Assembly (NCBI GenBank): GCA_019694135.1
Contig: JAIBCM010000003.1
Location: forward strand, 341,030 to 405,029
Reading direction: 5' to 3'
Length of the DNA: 64,000 nucleotides
Source: Verrucomicrobiia bacterium
GTDB lineage: Bacteria; Verrucomicrobiota; Verrucomicrobiia; JADLBR01; JAIBCM01
Positions 53,534-64,000 of this stretch are shown here, in pieces. Both the position numbers and the translations under genes were made by a program. How positions within the stretch are numbered: position 1 is the first letter of the stretch; each line of letters starts with the position of its first letter. The notes beneath the pieces are model-generated. The model was given only the letters and a program-made list of their open reading frames with translations, was not told the origin of the DNA and searched no databases.

Positions 53534-54739
53534 TTGAAACGGATTGCTCCATTTTTCATTTTCTTTTTTTCATTTTTTACCCTTTTCGCACAACTTTCCC
53601 CTCTCGCAACAAAACCTGATTGGTCATTGCTTAATCGTTATCAAAAAAGCTTATCTCGCGAACAATTTGAAAATCTTGTTAAAACTCATTATTCTCGTGA
53701 CAAAACTTTTTTTCGCTATTGTCGATTCCAAGACCAAAAAAGCGTCACCCTTTATCAAGATCTCAACCATACTCAGCCGTTATGGACCTTTTATTTTAAC
53801 CCAAAATCTCAACCTCTCTGCACACCACGTCAATCTTCCCTTAAAAATTTAGTCATCGCTTTAGATCCAGGCCATCTGGGGGGAGAGTGGGCGCGTTTGG
53901 AAGAGCGTTACTTCCGCATTGGCAACGATCCACCCATCAAAGAATGGAATCTGAATGTTTTAACCTGCCATCTCATCGAATTTCTTTTAAAAAAAGAAGG
54001 GGCCAAAGTGGTATGGGTCAAAAAAAATAGTGAGCCTGTCACGCCCTTGCGACCCAAAGATTTGTGGGGAGAAGCTTTCAATAGTTTAGTTGAGGACAAA
54101 CTTCTCAAACCCAATACACGCACACTCGAAAATTTATTAGTTAGAAAAAAAATCGAAGAATGCGCCAATCGTCTCTTTTACCGTGTCGCTGAAATTCGCG
54201 CGCGCGCAGAACGAGTTAATCGCAATTTAAAACCTGATTTAACCCTTTGCATTCATTATAACGCTGATGAATGGGGCGATCCCTTAAATCCCACGCTTGT
54301 CAAAAAAAATCGTTTAGTCTTGTTCACTCACGGCGCTTACATGGCGGATGAATTGCGTTATGAAGACCATAAATTTCACCTCACGCAAAAACTTTTGGAG
54401 GGTTCACGCAACATTGAAGAAGCCATTGCAATCAATATCGCCAAGCAATATCAACGCACCTGGCCCTGGCCACCAGAACCTTATCCCAATGCGCCCAACG
54501 TAATTCGCAATCCTAAAAATTTTTATGTTTTCGATAGAAATTTGCTAGCGAGCCGTCTTTATCACGGTCCAGTCGTTTTTTGCGAAGGGCCTTACATGAA
54601 TGCCAATGACACTTATCCCCGCCTTATAGCCGGCGACTATAATGGAATCCGTCTCATTCGAGGGAAACGTTATCGCAGTATTTTCCGTGAATACGCCGAA
54701 AATGTCGTAGCCGGAATCAAAAATTATTATAATAATTAA
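53534..54739 (+). CDS. N-acetylmuramoyl-L-alanine amidase family protein
   Basis: The 401-residue exported protein has amidase_3 features: VIALDPGHLGGEWARLEE (zinc His), WNLNVLTCHLIEFLLKKEGAKVVWVKK, and LTLCIHYNADEWGDP (zinc His), with a late FCEGPYMNAND. It would cleave the stem peptide from muramic acid in peptidoglycan. The start is a TTG in front of a clear signal peptide (MKRIAPFFIFFFSFFTLFAQ); there is no strong ribosome-binding site. The 3' end overlaps convergent rsmA by 23 bases. Confidence 0.8.
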   Translation: MKRIAPFFIFFFSFFTLFAQLSPLATKPDWSLLNRYQKSLSREQFENLVKTHYSRDKTFFRYCRFQDQKSVTLYQDLNHTQPLWTFYFNPKSQPLCTPRQSSLKNLVIALDPGHLGGEWARLEERYFRIGNDPPIKEWNLNVLTCHLIEFLLKKEGAKVVWVKKNSEPVTPLRPKDLWGEAFNSLVEDKLLKPNTRTLENLLVRKKIEECANRLFYRVAEIRARAERVNRNLKPDLTLCIHYNADEWGDPLNPTLVKKNRLVLFTHGAYMADELRYEDHKFHLTQKLLEGSRNIEEAIAINIAKQYQRTWPWPPEPYPNAPNVIRNPKNFYVFDRNLLASRLYHGPVVFCEGPYMNANDTYPRLIAGDYNGIRLIRGKRYRSIFREYAENVVAGIKNYYNN

Positions 54740-55541
54740 AAAGCATTTTCCACTGATCAAAATTAAGCTCTTCAGCTCGCAATCTTGGATTCCAACCCTG
54801 ATTTTCAAAAAACTTTATCCAACTTTTTTTCAATGGAAATTGTTCCGATAAATTATTGGCCAATTGTTTTCTTTTGTGTTGAAAAGCTTCCCGCAACCAA
54901 GGGAAAAAAAATTTTCGCCAAGAATAAGGCTCAACTTTATCTTTCCGCTGCAAACGAAGCACCGCTGAAAAAACTTCTGGCTTCGGATAAAAAACGTTGG
55001 GCGCTATTTTCTTTAGTAGCTTGATTTCGTAAACCGTGTTAACCATAACCGAAATGGCGCCGTAATAACGTGAACCGGGTTGAGCCAACAAACGTTCCGC
55101 CATTTCATATTGCACAGTAAAAATCATGCGTTGTGGTGGAAGTTTTTTTTCCAAAAAAACCGCTAGTAAAGGAGTCGCAATCGAATAAGGCAAATTTCCC
55201 ATCACACATGAAACCAAAGCAGGCAAAAAATGAGGAACAAACTCCAAAGCATCACCTTCATGCAAAGAAAATTTTTCATGATTGCCCCATCGCTTTTTTA
55301 AATAACGCACAAAACCGCGATCGACTTCAACAACTTCTACGCGATGGGCCAACTCTAACAAATAATGAGTCAATGCCCCTAGACCCGGCCCTATTTCCCA
55401 AACAGTTTCTTGAGAGTCAATGGCAGCTTGACTAGCTATCCATCGGCAAAGATTTTGATCGTATAAAAAATTTTGACCCAGCTTTTTATTGGGAAACAAG
55501 CCTTCTGTGGCCAAAACCTGTTTGATTTCTTGTAAGGTCAC
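54717..55541 (-). CDS. rsmA: 16S rRNA (adenine1518/1519-N6)-dimethyltransferase
   Basis: The 274-residue enzyme (KsgA) has PNKKLGQNFLYDQNLCRWI, the SAM motif WEIGPGLGALTHYLLE, VEVDRGFVRYL and the catalytic NLPYSIATPLLAVFL, with the C-terminal PEVFSAVLRLQRK. It makes the conserved m6,2A pair of helix 45. The start is a GTG at 55541, right after the prc stop. It is last in the order mdh, prc, rsmA. Confidence 0.94.
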   Translation of the reverse strand: MTLQEIKQVLATEGLFPNKKLGQNFLYDQNLCRWIASQAAIDSQETVWEIGPGLGALTHYLLELAHRVEVVEVDRGFVRYLKKRWGNHEKFSLHEGDALEFVPHFLPALVSCVMGNLPYSIATPLLAVFLEKKLPPQRMIFTVQYEMAERLLAQPGSRYYGAISVMVNTVYEIKLLKKIAPNVFYPKPEVFSAVLRLQRKDKVEPYSWRKFFFPWLREAFQHKRKQLANNLSEQFPLKKSWIKFFENQGWNPRLRAEELNFDQWKMLFNYYNNF

Positions 55542-58792
<3,251 letters not shown>

Positions 58793-58984
58793 TTAACTAA
58801 ATCCTTCCTGTCTTTTGTAAAAATTAAACTTTTAGAATGAAGTTTCCTTCGGCACAAGCAAACAAATTTAAAAGTGAAAGGTAAAAAGTTGCACAAAATA
58901 TAGCTGACGGCAGTTGTAGACAAATAACCTCTCACTTTTTCTTGCTACTCTTTTTTTAATTGGTAGATTAAAGCCTTATTCCGT

Positions 58985-59058
58985 GGAGTTGTAGCTCAAT
59001 TGGTTAGAGCACCGCCCTGTCACGGCGGGGGTTGCGGGTTCGAGCCCCGTCAGCTCCG
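58985..59058 (+). tRNA. tRNA-Asp (anticodon GTC)
   Basis: Cloverleaf: acceptor GGAGTTG/CAGCTCC (one G-T pair) with discriminator G, D-arm AGCTCAATTGGTTAGAGC, anticodon stem CCGCC/GGCGG around CTGTCAC (anticodon GTC), T-arm GCGGG TTCGAGC CCCGT. CCA is not encoded. Confidence 0.95.
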
Positions 59059-59104
59059 GTGATCACTAACTAATCACCTGTTACTTACCACCGCCGTCAC
59101 TTAA

Positions 59105-60517
59105 TTATAACAGGGGCGCTAATGGACGAAACGCTGCTTCAACTAATTTTTGTTTAAAAGATCGCTTTTGAAATATAGAGAGTTTGATTTCTTTGGATTT
59201 TTCAAAATCCTTTTCCAAAATATCAGATAAATATTGATTTTGTTCCTGAGAACGAATCAATACATTTAACTCAAAATTTAATCGCATCGAACGATTATCC
59301 AAATTGGCGGATCCCACCATAAGCCAATCTTGATCGATAATCGTCACTTTGGAGTGATTCATACCGCATGAATATTCAAATAATCTCACACCCACATGAA
59401 GCAAGTCCTCATAAAAAGAACGACTAACTTGCACCAAATAAGGATGATCCACCTTTTCTGCAATTAACAACCGCACATCCACACCACGCGAAGCGCAAAT
59501 CGCCAAAGCCGTTAACAGTGTCTCACTGGGCACAAAATAACCGCAAGTAATCCAAAATCGCTCTCTGGCATGATTCAACATGGCAACTAAAGAGCGTTGT
59601 AAGGGATCACAATTTAAATCCGGACCTCCTGCCAAAACCTGAACGGGATAACACTCTTCATCTCTTTCAATTTTTTTACTCTCCGTTAAACGCTCATCCG
59701 TAGCAAAATACCAATCATTAGCAAAAGAATCCTCCAACACATGGACTACCGGACCACTCAATTGAATTTGGACATCGCGCCAATAACCCAAGGTTTCATC
59801 ACCTCCTTCATATTCCTCACCCAGATTCATTCCTCCTACAAAAGCCACTTCACCATCAATGATCTGAAGTTTTCGATGATTCCTAAAATTAAGGAAAAAA
59901 CGATTGCGCCAAATATTAAAAGATTGAAACCAGGAAAAATGACCGCCTGCTTCTATCAAAGGCCTATAAAACTTTTGACTAATCTCCCAACAACCCATTT
60001 CATCCAGCAAAATGCGGACTTCCACACCCCGTCGAGCCGCATCCACAGCCAAATTCAAAAACCTTTTGCCCGCTTCATCATCTCGCCAAATATAAAACTG
60101 CATATGAATAAAATGCTTCGCTTTTTTGATAGCTTCCTCCAAAGCGGGATAAAAATGGCAAGCGTCCACTAACACATTAACAGAATTGGCAACACTATTA
60201 GGCAACTGATTCACATGCGCCAAGGTTTCTAAAAATAATTGATCCCTTTCTTGAAGAGAAGGAACGATTCCGCGAGGATCTCTTGCGCCTTTTAAGGAAC
60301 GATGCGCTCGAAACGCCTCACGTCGTTTCAACCGTTTGCGCTTCATGCGATCCGTGCCCATCAACAAATAAAATAATGCACCAACATAAGGAAAAAGAAT
60401 AATCGCCCACAACCAAGCCAAGGTTGAAACTGGGCGCTTTTTGAGCAATAACAAATGTGGAATGGTGGACAGACTAACGCCATAAGCTATTAACGCCCAC
60501 AACCATTCGCTTTTCAT
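59105..60517 (-). CDS. cls: Cardiolipin synthase
   Basis: The 470-residue protein has two N-terminal membrane segments and two HKD phospholipase-D motifs: NHRKLQIIDGEVAFVGGMNLGEEY and NHSKVTIIDQDWLMVGSANLDNRS. It joins two phosphatidylglycerols or similar lipids to cardiolipin. Gene start six bases after the metG stop, so cls may be cotranscribed with metG. Confidence 0.93.
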   Translation of the reverse strand: MKSEWLWALIAYGVSLSTIPHLLLLKKRPVSTLAWLWAIILFPYVGALFYLLMGTDRMKRKRLKRREAFRAHRSLKGARDPRGIVPSLQERDQLFLETLAHVNQLPNSVANSVNVLVDACHFYPALEEAIKKAKHFIHMQFYIWRDDEAGKRFLNLAVDAARRGVEVRILLDEMGCWEISQKFYRPLIEAGGHFSWFQSFNIWRNRFFLNFRNHRKLQIIDGEVAFVGGMNLGEEYEGGDETLGYWRDVQIQLSGPVVHVLEDSFANDWYFATDERLTESKKIERDEECYPVQVLAGGPDLNCDPLQRSLVAMLNHARERFWITCGYFVPSETLLTALAICASRGVDVRLLIAEKVDHPYLVQVSRSFYEDLLHVGVRLFEYSCGMNHSKVTIIDQDWLMVGSANLDNRSMRLNFELNVLIRSQEQNQYLSDILEKDFEKSKEIKLSIFQKRSFKQKLVEAAFRPLAPLL

Positions 60518-60522
60518 AAATT

Positions 60523-62010
60523 TTATTCTATCCTAGGAAAAAGAACTTCAGGTTGAGTTATTTTTTTACCCTGCCAATCATGTAAAACTGTGACCTCTTT
60601 TAAGGAAGCACTTTTTTCTTGACCTAACTGGCCTTGAATTCTTTGTGAAATAGAAGGCATTACCGGTTCAATTAAAATACTAATACGGTAAACCATTATA
60701 ATCAATGTTACTAAAACGCTATTTAATTTCTCTTTAGCTGCAGGATCCTTTGCCAATTTCCAGGGCGCAGTTTCTTCAACATACTGATTCGCGCGCTGAA
60801 TCAAACGCCAAACTTTTTCTAACGCGAGATGGATTTCATAACGCTCCATCCTTTGACAATATTTTTCCAAAATTTCAGTTGAAAGTTTTAGCAACGTTTC
60901 ATCCACTTTTGCCTCCGGAACCATGCCACCACAATAACGCTGCAGCATGGCTAAAGAACGATTTACTAAATTGCCAAGGTCATTACCTAAATCACTGCGA
61001 TAACGTTGCGCAAACTGCTCTACCGAAAACTCGGCATCATGCCCTACTGACATCTCTCGCAACACATAATAACGAAACGCGTCCGCGCCATACGTCTCAA
61101 TCAACTGAAGCGGATCAACCACATTCCCCGTAGATTTACTCATTTTTTCGCCAGAAATTTGCCACCATCCATGCACCAAAAATTGTTTCGGCAAGGGCAA
61201 ATCCAAAGCCTTTAACATAATTGGCCAATAAACCGCGTGCGCCGGAATCAAAATATCCTTCCCAATCACATGCAAATCCGCCGGCCAATGACTTTCGGCA
61301 AAAGAAACGTAATTCACCAAAGCATCAAACCATACGTAGGTCACATATTCTTCATCAAACGGTAAAGGAATGCCCCATGCCAAACGATTCTTGGGCCGCG
61401 AAATACAAAGATCGCTTAAGGGCTTTTCTAAAGCGCCTAAAACTTCATTCCGCCGGAAACCCGGAACAATCCAATCCGGATGAGTTTTAACATAATCAAT
61501 CAACCAATCTTGATAATTTGATAGCTTAAAAAAATAATTTGGCTCTTTGGTATGAACCACCTCCCCATAAATTTCAGGCCAATTACCCTCAGAAGTTTTT
61601 TCTTTTTCAGTAACAAATTGTTCCTGACGCAAACTGTAATAGCCTTCATGCTCCTGAAAATAAATCAGCTTCGCATCATAAAGCTGTTGCAAAAATTGGC
61701 GCACAACTTTCTTATGATTTTCTTCGGTCGTTCGAACAAAACGGCTATAATTAATGGAAAGTTTTTTCCACGCTTCTTGAAAATAGCCACTATACTCATC
61801 ACAAAATGCTTGAGGCAAAATCCCTTTAGCCTGCGCTGATTGCTGCACCTTCTGCCCATGCTCATCTACACCAGTTAGAAAAAAAACTTCTTTCCCAAGA
61901 TTTCGTTGATAACGCGCAATCGTATCAGTCAAAACTTTCTCATAAGCATGCCCCAAATGGGGTTTGCCATTCACGTAATCAATTGCCGTTGTCAGAAAAA
62001 AAGAACTCAT
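60523..62010 (-). CDS. metG: Methionyl-tRNA synthetase
   Basis: The 495-residue class I enzyme has TTAIDYVNGKPHLGHAYEKVLTD (HIGH type), KMSKSTGNVVDPLQLIETYGADAFRYY and an anticodon domain ending in ILIEPVMPSISQRI. It has no zinc-binding cysteine cluster and no C-terminal EMAP-like extension, so it is the short, Bacillus/Thermus-like catalytic form. Confidence 0.95.
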   Translation of the reverse strand: MSSFFLTTAIDYVNGKPHLGHAYEKVLTDTIARYQRNLGKEVFFLTGVDEHGQKVQQSAQAKGILPQAFCDEYSGYFQEAWKKLSINYSRFVRTTEENHKKVVRQFLQQLYDAKLIYFQEHEGYYSLRQEQFVTEKEKTSEGNWPEIYGEVVHTKEPNYFFKLSNYQDWLIDYVKTHPDWIVPGFRRNEVLGALEKPLSDLCISRPKNRLAWGIPLPFDEEYVTYVWFDALVNYVSFAESHWPADLHVIGKDILIPAHAVYWPIMLKALDLPLPKQFLVHGWWQISGEKMSKSTGNVVDPLQLIETYGADAFRYYVLREMSVGHDAEFSVEQFAQRYRSDLGNDLGNLVNRSLAMLQRYCGGMVPEAKVDETLLKLSTEILEKYCQRMERYEIHLALEKVWRLIQRANQYVEETAPWKLAKDPAAKEKLNSVLVTLIIMVYRISILIEPVMPSISQRIQGQLGQEKSASLKEVTVLHDWQGKKITQPEVLFPRIE

Positions 62011-62023
62011 CCTTTATTTACAT

Positions 62024-62058
62024 AGACAAAAAAAACAGCCCAGGCAACTGGGCTGTTT
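62024..62058 (-). terminator. Rho-independent terminator of the DNRLRE gene
   Basis: Perfect 10-bp stem AACAGCCCAG/CTGGGCTGTT (62034-62043, 62048-62057) with a 4-base loop and, on the reverse strand, a run of T directly after it. It lies 24 bases after the stop of the gene at 62082. Confidence 0.85.
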
Positions 62059-62081
62059 GAATTTTATCATGAATCAAATGA

Positions 62082-63194
62082 TTACATGGCTGCTAAAATA
62101 GCTATGATTTTAGTTGAGACAGTAACATCCACATTCATAGGACCAGCCGCACTTGCGCCTTGGCTCACTTGAATGGCAAAGATATCGCCAACATTTGCCT
62201 TCTGCATTACATTTAACCTAGAATAGGTTACACCACCACTGGGATCAGCAATATCTGAAGCGACAACTTGAGGACCGGCCGCGGTTATTTTTACCAAATC
62301 GACTCTTAAAGAATCGTCTGGCGCACCGCTTAATCCTGTCGTATCCCATTTCGCTGTAACATTAAACTCATACACCCCTGCGTCTGTAATTGTTAAGTGG
62401 TCAGGACTCGCTGCACTAAAAAGACCTTTCGTATCGACTTCAGCAGTAGGATTGAATGAAACTATTGAAGAAGGGCCTAACAATACCCCGAAACTCGTTC
62501 GACTAATCTGTGCCGCTGCTGCGATAGGTAAATCATCGGGTGAAATAGCTCCTGGTTTAATCTCAGGGGAAAATTCAACATGCAAAGTTGGGGGATTTCC
62601 AGAACTACTTTCCTTACTATTAAACGCTATCTCATCTGAATCTGAATCAGGCGTAATCACAAAACCATTATTTGGCGATTCGCCTGTGAGCCATTTTTTA
62701 ACAAGAGGCGTTACATCCACATCCACGAAATTGCCTTTAGTAAAAGTATTCGTAAGTTGAATAAAAATACGATTTGCCCCACTAGCTATAGGCAATGCTG
62801 AGCTAGTCTCATCCCAGTAGCCCGCTGGATCATCTACTTGCCCTTTGATTTTCTTACCCGACAAACCATATAACCTTAAACTTACTTTAAAATCATAGTT
62901 GGTCAGAGGAGGAAATAAAGCCGGTATAGGAAGTGCAGAGAGATCGAATTTTAAATAAACTCGAGAAGCGCTACTACCGCCAAATGTTAATTGCTGGGCT
63001 ACGGCTGCCCTTGAAGGAGAGTTGGCACCGCTGTAAGTGTCATCGGTGATACGAAGTTCAACCGCTTTGAGGGAGATCGTTGAAACTGCTAACAGCCCCA
63101 AGATCATGAGAGATTGAACAAATTTTGACCAATTGCTATTCAAAAAAACATAACGATTTTTTTGAATAGTGTTGCAATGAAACGACGTTTTCAT
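62082..63194 (-). CDS. Secreted DNRLRE-domain protein
   Basis: The 370-residue protein has a long basic N-terminus before a hydrophobic signal core (LMILGLLAVSTISLKA), then a DNRLRE-type beta-sandwich (DDTYSGANSPSRA, RVYLKFDLSALP, NFVDVDVTPLVKKWLTGESPNNGFVIT, IAFNSKESSSGNPPTLHVEF). The C-terminal part resembles a C1q/TNF-like jelly roll (LTITDAGVYEFNVTAKWDT, VQVSQGASAAGPMNVDVTV). An AAAGG ribosome-binding site precedes the ATG at 63194. It is a surface or extracellular protein, next to a collagen-like gene with a similar C-terminal fold. Confidence 0.65.
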   Translation of the reverse strand: MKTSFHCNTIQKNRYVFLNSNWSKFVQSLMILGLLAVSTISLKAVELRITDDTYSGANSPSRAAVAQQLTFGGSSASRVYLKFDLSALPIPALFPPLTNYDFKVSLRLYGLSGKKIKGQVDDPAGYWDETSSALPIASGANRIFIQLTNTFTKGNFVDVDVTPLVKKWLTGESPNNGFVITPDSDSDEIAFNSKESSSGNPPTLHVEFSPEIKPGAISPDDLPIAAAAQISRTSFGVLLGPSSIVSFNPTAEVDTKGLFSAASPDHLTITDAGVYEFNVTAKWDTTGLSGAPDDSLRVDLVKITAAGPQVVASDIADPSGGVTYSRLNVMQKANVGDIFAIQVSQGASAAGPMNVDVTVSTKIIAILAAM

Positions 63195-63365
63195 ACGGGA
63201 GATACCTTTCTTATTTAGTTTTTTTAATAGTAATCAATTTCTTTTTTCATAGGTTATTTTGAGGTTTTTTAATGTTAATGAAGTGAGTTTATCTCTTATA
63301 ATCTATCACCAATTTCACTGTTGGTCAAAAAAGGCTAAAAATTCTCGATCCAAGATTTATAAAGC

Positions 63366-63411
63366 AAAAATCAGACCCTTTATTTTCATAAAAGATCTGA
63401 TTTTTTAAATA
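63366..63411 (-). terminator. Possible bidirectional terminator after the collagen-like gene
   Basis: Inverted repeat AATCAGA/TCTGATT with an inner CTTT/AAAG and T-rich flanks on both strands, 17 bases after the stop at 63428. Confidence 0.5.
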
Positions 63412-63427
63412 ACTGCTTTGTGGAAAT

Positions 63428-64000
63428 TTAAAGCGGGCTTACCCAATGCATAGCAAGAGAAGCACCAGTTACAGCAAGACTCACGCCAGAGTTCTGGAAA
63501 ACTTGTAATGTTACCACATCCCCAGCATCTAATTTTAATAAACCAAAACAATTTTGAGCCGTTGAAGAACCACTAATTGGTAATACAGTATTAGACCATA
63601 AGCTACTAACACCATTAAAAAGAATTGTTATTTCTCGACGTCCATTAGAATTACTATTCCACGTGACCTGAGCCATGACTTGATAATAACCTGAAACGGG
63701 TGCTGTTATCCTTTCTAAGTTTAAAGGACCATGCATGTTAGCCGTGTCAAATGACTCATCGGGAAAATTAACGAGGGTAGAAACTCCGGATGAGATAAAT
63801 TGTGCTCCAACAGAGAATATTGCTCTAACCGTTGGCAGTGTAGCAAATTTGGATGTATTAACTGAACCATTAACAATTTTATTGCTTGTTATAGAATTAT
63901 TTCGGATTTGCGGATCAGGATAAGTGCCCGTCAAATCACCCCCAGCAGGCGCATTTAAAAAATTCGTTCCAGGAGGTCCAGTAGGCCCTACTTCACCCTG
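63428..64000 (-). CDS. Collagen-like protein, C-terminal part (runs off window)
   Basis: The reverse-strand frame is open to base 64000. The first visible residues read GEVGPTGPPGT, the Gly-X-Y pattern of bacterial collagen-like proteins, followed by GGDLTGTYPDPQIRNNSITSNKIVNGSVNTSKFA. This segment is common in tail-fibre-like and surface proteins. The end is a C1q/TNF-like jelly roll (ITAPVSGYYQVMAQVTWNSNSN, KLDAGDVVTLQVFQNSG). A trimeric surface stalk with a globular head is likely. The start is outside the window; an internal TTG at 63934 is not a real start. Confidence 0.75.
   Translation of the reverse strand, partial: QGEVGPTGPPGTNFLNAPAGGDLTGTYPDPQIRNNSITSNKIVNGSVNTSKFATLPTVRAIFSVGAQFISSGVSTLVNFPDESFDTANMHGPLNLERITAPVSGYYQVMAQVTWNSNSNGRREITILFNGVSSLWSNTVLPISGSSTAQNCFGLLKLDAGDVVTLQVFQNSGVSLAVTGASLAMHWVSPL

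Overview
The window reads as a chromosomal segment of a member of the Verrucomicrobiota (PVC superphylum). The lineage is inferred from the Cas9 subtype, which as I recall it is closest to the Akkermansia-type II-C proteins, from family content (DUF6580 and DUF6941-like proteins, a proline/alanine-rich tail-anchored protein, SpeA/AguB polyamine genes) and from moderately AT-rich, gene-dense, mostly housekeeping DNA. No database search was possible. There is no phage, insertion sequence or CRISPR array that I can see.

Layout. 1-2.2 kb: 5' part of dnaB (reverse, runs off the left edge), a REP-like palindrome pair and two AT-rich secreted-protein genes of unknown function. 2.3-8.2 kb: speA, then a vitamin-B12 uptake block (DUF6580 membrane protein, BtuB-like TonB receptor, secreted surface protein) with a cobalamin riboswitch at about 7.96-8.16 kb. 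8.2-11.6 kb: a full-length cas9-like gene whose catalytic residues in both nuclease sites appear replaced, and divergently from it a short structured RNA with its own promoter and terminator. 11.6-16.6 kb: acpS, pdxJ, gdhA, trpG, trpE and a small unknown gene. 16.9-27.6 kb: glycyl-tRNA synthetase, thioredoxin, lipoprotein, ppdK, plsC-like acyltransferase, MTH1-like NUDIX, argS, PTS IIA, M50-like peptidase and rpsT. 27.7-35.1 kb: tRNA-Thr, polysaccharide deacetylase, HEPN/MNT toxin-antitoxin pair, lipA, and a forward run NUDIX-MBL-rpoN-aroE-pilD. 35.2-45.7 kb: ICMT-like methyltransferase, ligA, LysM protein, two NHL/FG-GAP paralogues, bioB, a yeast-type cytosine deaminase, nirA/sir and a 31-residue basic protein. 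45.8-64 kb: ftsB-like, aguB, glgC, erpA-like, a c-di-AMP riboswitch ahead of trkH, class V aminotransferase, amidase, rsmA, prc, mdh, tRNA-Asp, cls, metG, a DNRLRE-type secreted protein and the C-terminal end of a collagen-like protein running off the right edge.

Most striking is the solitary Cas9. It keeps the arginine-rich bridge helix, REC lobe, HNH frame and C-terminal PAM-interacting region, with an intact 1062-codon frame. The RuvC Asp is Asn6, the RuvC-II Glu is Lys558, the HNH His is Tyr642, and the RuvC-III HH..D motif is T-R..K (Arg804, Lys807). No cas1, cas2, csn2, cas4 or repeat array accompanies it. The divergent RNA has the shape of a tracrRNA or natural guide RNA, and its -35 box overlaps the likely -35 of cas9. 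A naturally nuclease-dead, RNA-guided DNA-binding regulator is the best hypothesis.

Two other regulatory units fit their genes well: the cobalamin riboswitch with the B12 receptor operon, and the c-di-AMP riboswitch with the potassium transporter.
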